A stretch of 64,000 bases of DNA from an uncultured bacterium. GTDB taxonomy: Bacteria > Bacteroidota > Ignavibacteria > Kapaibacteriales > UBA4661. The stretch lies in assembly GCA_937899715.1 (NCBI GenBank), contig CALCNX010000092.1:1-64000 (forward strand), given 5' to 3'. Shown in pieces: positions 54,093 through 61,614 of this stretch. The notes beneath the pieces are model-generated. The model had not been told where the DNA came from. It saw only the letters and a program-made list of their open reading frames with translations, and searched no databases. Numbering within the stretch: the first letter of the stretch is position 1; every line of letters starts with the position of its first letter. The position numbers and the translations under genes were made by a program.

Positions 54093-56240
54093 TCAACGCC
54101 CTTTCACAACAGGCGTGCGCACATCCACGCGCACAAAGCGGTTGTAGAAGCGCCCTTCGGGAAGGCTGTTTTCGTAAAGCGTTGATTCACCCTTCCCCTC
54201 GCTGACCACTCGTGATGACGGCGCACCGATAAGCTGCGAAACCGATTCAGCACGGTCATCGGAGAGCCTTCGGTTGCTTTGTACATCGCCCCGCGTGTCA
54301 GCGTAGCCCTTAATTTCCAGCGACGCGCCCGGCGTGATGTGAGTCTTGATGGCTTGCACCGCACGGCGTATGCGGTCGTCCACGAGAATTTGCTTTGAGT
54401 TCAGGTCAAAGCAAAAGACCCAGTATGTTCCCACGCGCACGTCCGGCATATTCAGGCGGTGTTTGGTTTCGAGCGTAAGTGTTTTTACGGGAAGTTGCAC
54501 CGTCGCAAAGGAAGAATTACGGGCACTGTCGGCAGCGCGAACCGTTATCGTTATTGGCTTGTCGGAGAGCGGCACCGTAGCCATTGCTCGCTCCACGTTA
54601 GAAGAAATTACCCTTGGAGCAAGTTTGCCGTCGTATTCCACCAACGTCGTCTTGGACTGCGTAATTCTGAACGACCACGCCGCAAGCCCCTTCGGAGCTG
54701 TGATTTCAGGCTCTACTTCCAGCACGGGTGTTTCAAGTGTGCGCAGCGTATAGTCGTAGCGCAGTTCGCCAAAAATTTCGGGTTGCGAGGCTTGCATTTC
54801 TACCACTCGATTTTCCTCCGCGTCCAGAGCTGTTGCCAAGCCACGTGTGCCGCCGGACTTTGTGATGATGCGGCTCGACGGAATTTCCCAAACTGTTTGC
54901 AAATACTCTTTCACGCGCTCGGCACGGCGCAAGCCAAGTGATTGTCCGCCAAACGGTCTTCCGTCGAGTGATTTTTCAGCACTTTCAGCAGCCGCATCGT
55001 TATAGCCCGTGAGCGTTAGCCGTGCGTTCGGGTATTGATGCAGGCGATAACCCACAATGTTCAAAATATGGGCGTAGGCATCCAAATCATTTTCAGGCTT
55101 GAGAGTGCCGCTAATAAGGCTTTCAGGCTTGAAATATACCGTTTCGTCGTGGCTAAGGCGCGTGAAGCGTTGAGGGATGGCTGCGGATTTTTCATCAAAA
55201 AAGATATACGGCAGCAAATACCGCGAGGACGAAGCAGCAAATTCCTCAATGGCGATGGTGGGATATTCTACGCCCTGACCACTCTTCTGTACGCCTATCA
55301 CCGTCGCAATTTTGACACTCAACGGTGCGGGAACGGCTTTGGGCGGCGCTGTGGTGCTCGTGTTCGACGCTATCGGCTGCGGCGTACGTGGCAAAGGTTC
55401 ATCGGGTCGTGATGGTGGCGGTGGAAGTGGTTTTTCCGGCGCAAACTTGAGTGCAATGCCCGCCCGAAGCGTGTTCATGCGCCAAAGCGGGGTTTCGCCC
55501 GGCAAGGTGGCAAGCGCATTACTGACGTTTGCCAGACCAATGCTATAAAAGACCTCCGGCACAAGCAGCAATGAGCCGTTTGCGGTGAGCGGTATCTCCC
55601 ACGATGCACCCATGAGCAACGACGGCGTGATGCTTTTGCCGATAGAGCCTTGCTCGGAAGCGTCATACTGCTTACGAATCTCATCGCTTATTGGCTGCGC
55701 GGACATGATTGTCGCACGTTGCACGGTTGTTTCGCGGAACGGCATAGTAAACTGCGCACCTGCCATGAGCGCCACACGGTTCTCGGCAAAACGAAAGGTA
55801 AGAAGCGGTTCACCGATGAACATTAGTAAATTTGTGGCTAAGCGGTATTCGATGCTTGCGGAAATTGCATCCCGTCCGACGGGAAAGGATTCTCCTGTCG
55901 TCGCAAACTCAGCCGCAAACGACGACACACCAAGCCGCGCCGACAAGCCCAACGAAGCGCCCTTGCCAAACTCTAGCAACGGAAATTCCGCTAATGCCCC
56001 AGCACTCCATGCGTATGGAGTGGAAACGATGCTCAAAATTTTATTTTCGTAAGCAATATCCGACAGACTTGCAAGTCCCGTAAAACGGGCAGTGTGCGTC
56101 TGGCGAACAGCTTGCCCCCAAACGCCGAGCCGCACGAGTGAGCGCTCAGTGCTCATCTCTTGTGCAGAAAGAGATGTAAAAGCCTCAGCAAAAAGGAGAA
56201 ATAAAACCCTTGCAAGTCGTGAAATGGGAGTAATGTGCAT
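54093..56240 (-). CDS. Outer-membrane protein with barrel and OmpA-like domains
   Basis: A 715-residue protein with the same plan as the two at 34702 and 37237. A signal peptide (FLLFAEAFTSLSA) is followed by a ~250-residue barrel part and a Pro-rich linker (PEKPLPPPPSRPDEPLP). Two OmpA-like regions follow: ILNIVGYRLHQYPNARLTLTG, and near the end SLEIKGYADTRGDVQSNRRLS followed by DDRAESVSQL. The last has the clearest peptidoglycan-binding motif of the three paralogues. The start ATG 56240 gives the signal peptide. Confidence 0.82.
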   Translation of the reverse strand: MHITPISRLARVLFLLFAEAFTSLSAQEMSTERSLVRLGVWGQAVRQTHTARFTGLASLSDIAYENKILSIVSTPYAWSAGALAEFPLLEFGKGASLGLSARLGVSSFAAEFATTGESFPVGRDAISASIEYRLATNLLMFIGEPLLTFRFAENRVALMAGAQFTMPFRETTVQRATIMSAQPISDEIRKQYDASEQGSIGKSITPSLLMGASWEIPLTANGSLLLVPEVFYSIGLANVSNALATLPGETPLWRMNTLRAGIALKFAPEKPLPPPPSRPDEPLPRTPQPIASNTSTTAPPKAVPAPLSVKIATVIGVQKSGQGVEYPTIAIEEFAASSSRYLLPYIFFDEKSAAIPQRFTRLSHDETVYFKPESLISGTLKPENDLDAYAHILNIVGYRLHQYPNARLTLTGYNDAAAESAEKSLDGRPFGGQSLGLRRAERVKEYLQTVWEIPSSRIITKSGGTRGLATALDAEENRVVEMQASQPEIFGELRYDYTLRTLETPVLEVEPEITAPKGLAAWSFRITQSKTTLVEYDGKLAPRVISSNVERAMATVPLSDKPITITVRAADSARNSSFATVQLPVKTLTLETKHRLNMPDVRVGTYWVFCFDLNSKQILVDDRIRRAVQAIKTHITPGASLEIKGYADTRGDVQSNRRLSDDRAESVSQLIGAPSSRVVSEGKGESTLYENSLPEGRFYNRFVRVDVRTPVVKGR

Positions 56241-56311
56241 TGGTGGTATATCGAAAAAGGGAAGAAATATTTGAATTAGAGCTTTCGTAAACAGCAAAAA
56301 TAAACATTAGC

Positions 56312-56390
56312 GGAGTGCGGAATTTATTCCGCAATGGCTGGTTTCAAGGCGTTATTATCGTTATAGTTTGCGGAATAAATTCCGCACTCC
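56312..56390. repeat. Long palindromic intergenic repeat
   Basis: Two perfect 22-bp inverted arms, at 56312-56333 and 56369-56390, flank a 35-base spacer. Each arm is itself nearly palindromic around TGCGGAA and TTCCGCA. It lies in the gap between two minus-strand genes. It may be a mobile repeat or a strong transcript-processing hairpin. No T run follows, so ordinary termination is less likely. Confidence 0.75.
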
Positions 56391-56426
56391 AAAGTCTTTT
56401 GCGAACATCCCGTGAATTGTCAATGC

Positions 56427-59400
56427 TCACCGCACAACCTCAAGGCTGCACGTGAGCGTCTCGCGTGCCGTAACCACACTCACCAGATATGAACCCGTCG
56501 CCAGTTCGCCAACTCGCACCGTTTCTTGCTGTGCTATTCCTGCTGTTCTCGCGCCAAGCTCTACGCGCTTCACCACTCGCCCCGACGCATCGCTCACCGT
56601 CAGCACCGCCGCAGCCGCGTCCTCCGCAAGCGTGTACAGAAGCCGTACTTGATCCTGCGACGGGTTCGGTGCTGCGACAACAAGACCGTTTCGCCGAACA
56701 AAAAGCGGACGAAGCTGCACCGCCACCGATTCCGGTTCTCGTACTATCCGCACATCCGTTGCGGGAGTAGTTGTGCCGTCGCTCCCAAGCCATGCCGTAG
56801 GCTCAGTGATGCGTAATGTGTTGCTCGTCGTTACGCCGACGGTGGCTTGGAGAAGCATTTCTGCCAGCAGAAGATTACTCACGGAAGTCGTATCGGTGCG
56901 CTCGGCAAGAATGGTGTATAAGGGCGTATCGGCAGGAACACGTGCCGGAGATTCAATTCGCGCACGAGGTGTGAGCGGAGAAATGCCCAACACTGCGATG
57001 TTATTCGTGTCTATCCGAACCGTCACGCGAAGCGCCCGCAAAAACCGCCCGATAAGCCGTGGCGTAAGCAAACGCGAATCTTTCAGCCACACTTGCACAC
57101 GAGCCGTATCGCGCACCCGTAAGGGTTGTTGTCCCAGAAGGCGCAGTTCCAGTGTCGTTTCCGCGCCCGGCGGCAGCGCAAGCGGCACGACTGCACCGCG
57201 AACGCTCACACTTGCAAACGTGGAGCCACTCACATTCCGCACAGAATCGCGTACCGAGCCGAGACGTGAGGAATCTAAGCGCACAGAAATCGTCTGCATG
57301 AGGCTTCCTTGCGCATCGGGCGCAAAGGTGAGCGTTTGCACCCAAGCGTTCCTTGTTTTATCAAAAAGCAAAATGCCATCAGGAGCAGTAACGGCGACTG
57401 GTGCAGCGAGAAAACTCCCCGTGAGCAAGTACGAACCAACACGCGAAGGGTCGAAACGGATGATGGTGTCTAGGTTTTCTGGTTGGAGCGGTGTGGCAGT
57501 GAGTCCCGGCTGGGGAATAACACTACCTGTAACCTTGACGTTTGCTTGTGCGAGACCACTAGTGTTCATAATCACCGAATCAAGGTTTCGGACGGTGGTA
57601 GCATCGAAGCGGACAGTGAAATTGCATCGGATATCGGCATTGTTCGGCGTGAAAGTGAGCATGAGGCGCAGCGACCGCCCCCATCTATTCGTCATGGTGT
57701 CCAGAATTTCAATTCCTTGCGGTGCAGTAATGACAACAGGTTCAAGAAGATTCCGCCCAATGAGCGTGTACTGTTGCGTTGCGGGAGTGCTGCCAAGGCG
57801 TACCGTTCCAAATGCTAACGGTGCAGACGGCATAATTTCAAGCGAAGGCGGGTCTTGCACAATACCCTCCACTGCTACTGTCGCGCTCGTATTTGTCGTG
57901 ATATGCCGTATGCTTGCTGCCAGACCGCCGCCCAATACCTGCACTATGGATGAATCTATGCGCACCGCAATAGATTGCGCAAGACTTCCGGTGCTCGTCG
58001 TCGTAAGAGTCATAGTGCTTACCCATAACCCGCTTGCAGGATGGCGCAGCAACACTCCCGGCGGTGCAAAGACTTCCACAGGCGCGGTCAGGTTTGCGCC
58101 TGTAAGCGTGTAGGTGCGCACAGGCGAAGCATTCCCGCGAATGATAGTGCCAAACATCAACTCCAACGGCTGCGCAATGATTTGTGGTGCGGGCGGCAGT
58201 GGTTTGGCAATAATGCTGCCGTTCACCGTTGCACTTGTCTGAGTAATTCCGCTCACGGCAGTTACAAACCCAATAACAGTGCGCGGTGTAAGTGATGAAT
58301 CCAGACGGACACTGATAGTAACATTGGCACTGCCTGCCGTTGGAGTAAGTCTCACGGTTTGTGCCCAGATGCGGTTTGCTGGGTCGAAAAGAAGCGTTCC
58401 AACTGGCGCTGTAAGGACGACGGGTGCAGTCAGATTTGCTCCCGTGAGCGTGAGTGTTTGTGCGGTTGTACTCTCACCTTGTATCACGCCGCCAAGCGTA
58501 ACAGTGGCGGGAGATATTCCCAGCGCAGGCTGTAACGGCGCGGGATCAACGACCTTGCCTTTGACGTTCATCTTGAAGATAAAGCCCGCATCAACAGTTA
58601 TCGTATCATTGAGAATGAGAGCAGACGGTGAGTTCAGCCGCGCAAAAACGGTCTGGTCTATCCGCCCATTATTTGACAGAGATGTATTTGCCGTGAGCGG
58701 GAGGCTTGAACTATATGTCCCGTTTGCGGAGGCGGCTATTTCCACTCCTTTTGGTGCGGTAACTGTTATATTCCCTCGAATACCCTGCCCGAAGACCGAA
58801 AAGCCCTGTGGCTTACCAGCGACACCGGATGTAGTTTCGCCCAAATCCACATTCTTCACCACGCGAGAAAACCCTGAATAATCCGTAATCGCGGTTGTCC
58901 AAATGCCGCCGTCTTCAGCCCCAGCGAAGAGTACCGAACCACTCAGCGCAAGGGAAAATATATTTTGATTGCCCAAGCCCTGATTTTCCGGCGACCACAT
59001 TGCGGGGTTATTATTTTTTGAGCGGTACACGCCGTTGCCCTTTGTTCCTGCGTACATCTCGTTGTCGGCATCGCCGTTGATGGCGAGGCATTGCAAGGTC
59101 TGTCCGATAAGGCTGTTACCCAGCAATGTCCACGTGTTGCCATTATCAAGCGAGCGCACTACACCGCCCAGATTCGTCGCGGCAAATATTGCCAAATTAT
59201 CCCCAAAACTCTGATAACCGACGGTAAGGGCTACGATATATCGCGCATTCGCCGGAAGCCCGTTGTTGGCAAATTCCCACGTTACTCCGCCGTCCGGCGA
59301 GCGCAGAATACCGTCATTCAGCGTTCCGGCAAAGACGGTCTGCCCAAGCACCAGCAGTGAACGGACATCGCGAGAAACACCAATAACAACATCCCACGTA

Positions 59401-59888
59401 TTGCCGTTATCCTCCGAATAACACAGCCCTCTGCTTGTTCCCACAAAGAGCCGTGAGCCGCACTGCGCCATATTCCGTGTTTCGTAGTTGATGGGCGGCA
59501 AACCTTGATTGGAAGCCGTCCACGACGCACCGTCATTGGTGGAACGATAGACACCATTGCCCCACGTGGTTGCAAAAAGCGTTCCGTCGTTTGCCACGAA
59601 AAAAGACGTTACTTGCTGCTTATTCCAGCCCTGCGTTTGAATCCACGTCGCGCCGCTATTGGTGGAGCGAAATACGCCGTCGTTTGTTCCCGCCAGAAGC
59701 CGCACCGTGCTTGGATTTCCTTGAAATTCACCGCCTGTGGCGTGGAGGCAAATGATATTTTGTCCGGGAATGGTACCCGCCTGCTTCCATGCAAGGGGAG
59801 TCTGTTGAGCAAGAATGTCGTCGGGCGCGAATACAACAGCGAAGAAGCAAAAAAGCAATCGCAAGGAGAACTTTATGCGTGATGTCAT
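56427..59888 (-). CDS. T9SS-secreted protein with BNR-like repeats
   Basis: A 1153-residue secreted protein. A signal peptide ends at DILAQ. The first ~330 residues are BNR/photosystem-II-stability-like propeller repeats (DGVFRSTNSGATW, NGVYRSTNDGASW, GGVVRSLDNGNTW). About five ~110-residue repeats of the same Ig-like type follow, each with a TLTGANLTAPV-like core. A beta-rich region precedes the C-terminal T9SS sorting domain (VAAPNPSQDQVRLLYTL, then GSYLVSVVTARE). It probably acts as a surface or extracellular protein. Function is not predictable. It is divergent from the lipoprotein at 60356. Confidence 0.82.
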   Translation of the reverse strand: MTSRIKFSLRLLFCFFAVVFAPDDILAQQTPLAWKQAGTIPGQNIICLHATGGEFQGNPSTVRLLAGTNDGVFRSTNSGATWIQTQGWNKQQVTSFFVANDGTLFATTWGNGVYRSTNDGASWTASNQGLPPINYETRNMAQCGSRLFVGTSRGLCYSEDNGNTWDVVIGVSRDVRSLLVLGQTVFAGTLNDGILRSPDGGVTWEFANNGLPANARYIVALTVGYQSFGDNLAIFAATNLGGVVRSLDNGNTWTLLGNSLIGQTLQCLAINGDADNEMYAGTKGNGVYRSKNNNPAMWSPENQGLGNQNIFSLALSGSVLFAGAEDGGIWTTAITDYSGFSRVVKNVDLGETTSGVAGKPQGFSVFGQGIRGNITVTAPKGVEIAASANGTYSSSLPLTANTSLSNNGRIDQTVFARLNSPSALILNDTITVDAGFIFKMNVKGKVVDPAPLQPALGISPATVTLGGVIQGESTTAQTLTLTGANLTAPVVLTAPVGTLLFDPANRIWAQTVRLTPTAGSANVTISVRLDSSLTPRTVIGFVTAVSGITQTSATVNGSIIAKPLPPAPQIIAQPLELMFGTIIRGNASPVRTYTLTGANLTAPVEVFAPPGVLLRHPASGLWVSTMTLTTTSTGSLAQSIAVRIDSSIVQVLGGGLAASIRHITTNTSATVAVEGIVQDPPSLEIMPSAPLAFGTVRLGSTPATQQYTLIGRNLLEPVVITAPQGIEILDTMTNRWGRSLRLMLTFTPNNADIRCNFTVRFDATTVRNLDSVIMNTSGLAQANVKVTGSVIPQPGLTATPLQPENLDTIIRFDPSRVGSYLLTGSFLAAPVAVTAPDGILLFDKTRNAWVQTLTFAPDAQGSLMQTISVRLDSSRLGSVRDSVRNVSGSTFASVSVRGAVVPLALPPGAETTLELRLLGQQPLRVRDTARVQVWLKDSRLLTPRLIGRFLRALRVTVRIDTNNIAVLGISPLTPRARIESPARVPADTPLYTILAERTDTTSVSNLLLAEMLLQATVGVTTSNTLRITEPTAWLGSDGTTTPATDVRIVREPESVAVQLRPLFVRRNGLVVAAPNPSQDQVRLLYTLAEDAAAAVLTVSDASGRVVKRVELGARTAGIAQQETVRVGELATGSYLVSVVTARETLTCSLEVVR

Positions 59889-60355
59889 AGTTACAAAAAA
59901 TTGTCGAAGAAATAGTGCATGGGAAGTAGCAATATAGCGCTTTTCAGGAGATTGTACAACACCGCGTAGAACCCTTTTTTCTCCTTTTCCTTGTACCCTG
60001 CTGTAACTTTCCCCGCACTATCCTGTTTTTTTATACTGTGAGCGAATAAGAACGGTACAATTTGCAGAACGACTGACAAACACCCTTCTAAAAAACTCGC
60101 AATAATTCTTCTCGGCAATAGCCATACTTTTTGCAACGTTTTTCTACCCCAAAAACACCCAAGAAATTTTCCTCTATGAAGCATTAGTGCCGCCGTTGAT
60201 TATGTTTGAAGTTGCTGCTTTTGGTATTATCCCCACAGATGCGTGGCAAGGGAACACGGTGAAAACACGCATACACCACCAACGACCAAAAGCGCTCGGC
60301 ATACACGGGAAATGCAATTCCACATCTTTTTTTGTTCACTTCTTTAGGAATCACC
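59889..60355. other. Long intergenic region between divergent genes
   Basis: This 467-bp gap separates the T9SS BNR gene (minus) from the lipoprotein gene (plus) and must hold both promoters. Short open frames here have no recognisable domain or ribosome site and are not called. No convincing repeat or hairpin was seen. Confidence 0.5.
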
Positions 60356-61399
60356 ATGAAAACCATCATGAATAGCCGCCGCGCATTTATTTCCGCGGCT
60401 GCCGGAATAGCTCTTGCCTTTTTTGTAGGCGTAACTGCTTGTCAGCAAGACGGAACCACTTCACCCATTGCAGCACTGGACGACCTTAGCAGCTCTTCAT
60501 CTCTGAGCACAAGTGCTGTACCAGCGCCGCCTGCGGGCGATGATTTTGACCTTGACCTTGAATCGAAACTCAACATTATGGCACTGGCTGGCGGCTCAGA
60601 GACTCGCCCCGAAGCAGTCTTAGAAATCAAACGCCGTCGCCTTTCCGCCACAAGCACTGAAACAGGCGGCGAAGCCTCCGCACGGTTCGATAAGACTCTT
60701 GGCGTAACAGGTGTAAGCGTAGCGGTGTTAGGCGCAACTTACCAATTCGTAACACCACCTGTGCGCCCGAATAATGGCAACGGCAGAGGTCCGGGCGGAA
60801 ATGGTCCCGGCGGAAACGGGAACGGCAACCCAAATGGTAATCCGAGTAGCACCCACGCAAATGCTCTTGTCTCAGAGCGCATTGCCTCGACGCTCTTTGT
60901 CTTCCCTGCACCTCCTTCGACCACATCCACAACCACTCCGGCTCTCATAACGCTCACCCCCGCGAATGCAGCAGCCACCTTCACCGTGGGCGGCTATACG
61001 CTGGGCGATAACACACTGGACATTCCGGGCAATGTGTCCTTCACCTCGCTCAAAAGCGGCGATGCGCTCTCCCGCGCAAGCAACCTGAGCGTTCGCTGGA
61101 GTGTTGCAGGCACGTTCACCAATGGCGTAGTGGTCTTGAAAAACGTGCTTGATTCTACGGCACTCGCCGGAAAAACACGCCGCGAAATTGAGCAAATTCG
61201 CCGCAATCTCCCAAAACCCGTCACGAAACAACTCACTGCCGGAGCCACAAGTGTTGACTTCACCGCCGCAGAGCTAACCGCTCTCCAAGCAGGTACGGCA
61301 GAAATCAGCATTGGCATCGTGAATGCAAAACGCACCAACAGCGATAAAGCAATCCTCATCGCCCGCACTCACACAGGCGCACGCGTCACCTTGCAATAG
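60356..61399 (+). CDS. Outer-membrane-type lipoprotein of unknown function
   Basis: A 347-residue lipoprotein. The N-terminus (SRRAFISAAAGIALAFFVG) ends in the lipobox VTAC, so Cys is lipidated. A Ser/Ala-rich linker follows, then a beta-like region interrupted by a Gly/Asn-rich loop around residues 140-165 (NGRGPGGNGPGGNGNG). The C-terminal part contains KTRREIEQIRRNLPKPVTKQL. No family is recognised. The start ATG 60356 was preferred over an upstream frame start at 60332. A terminator follows. Confidence 0.75.
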   Translation: MKTIMNSRRAFISAAAGIALAFFVGVTACQQDGTTSPIAALDDLSSSSSLSTSAVPAPPAGDDFDLDLESKLNIMALAGGSETRPEAVLEIKRRRLSATSTETGGEASARFDKTLGVTGVSVAVLGATYQFVTPPVRPNNGNGRGPGGNGPGGNGNGNPNGNPSSTHANALVSERIASTLFVFPAPPSTTSTTTPALITLTPANAAATFTVGGYTLGDNTLDIPGNVSFTSLKSGDALSRASNLSVRWSVAGTFTNGVVVLKNVLDSTALAGKTRREIEQIRRNLPKPVTKQLTAGATSVDFTAAELTALQAGTAEISIGIVNAKRTNSDKAILIARTHTGARVTLQ

Positions 61400-61426
61400 A
61401 GCAGCAAAACAGCAGTAACGAGCGAC

Positions 61427-61465
61427 AAACGGCAGCTTCCTGAGGGGGAGGCTGCCGTTTTTTAT
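61427..61465 (+). terminator. Rho-independent terminator after the lipoprotein gene
   Basis: AAACGGCAGC at 61427-61436 pairs perfectly with GCTGCCGTTT at 61451-61460, followed by T residues to about 61463. It lies 28 bp after the stop codon. Confidence 0.85.
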
Positions 61466-61470
61466 TGTAT

Positions 61471-61607
61471 GCCGCTCGAATGAAGTATTTGAGCGGCGAA
61501 ACGCAGATTGCAAGATTTCAGGATGAAGAGGATATTTGCTCTCCCATACACCGCTCAACGCTCCAGAAATCCTGAAAATCCCAGCAATCCTGTAATCTGC
61601 GTTCCGC
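61471..61607. repeat. Imperfect inverted repeat between convergent genes
   Basis: GCCGCTC at 61471-61477 pairs with GAGCGGC at 61491-61497. A larger imperfect inverted repeat follows: GCGAAACGCAGATT at 61496-61509 against AATCTGCGTTCCGC at 61594-61607 (13 of 14), and a second pair around 61515-61524 and 61569-61579. Motifs of the AATCCTGAAAATCCTG type are widespread bacterial intergenic repeats. It lies next to the terminator and the end of the partial T9SS gene. Confidence 0.6.
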
Positions 61608-61614
61608 CACATGA

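Noticed and set aside
56773..58113. Long plus-strand open frame (446 codons)
   Set aside because: Antisense to the BNR-repeat T9SS gene; Arg/Ser/Val-rich shadow with no recognisable domain.
59891..60184. Minus-strand frame of 97 codons in the intergenic gap
   Set aside because: No domain, start signal or neighbour support; the gap is more likely promoter sequence.
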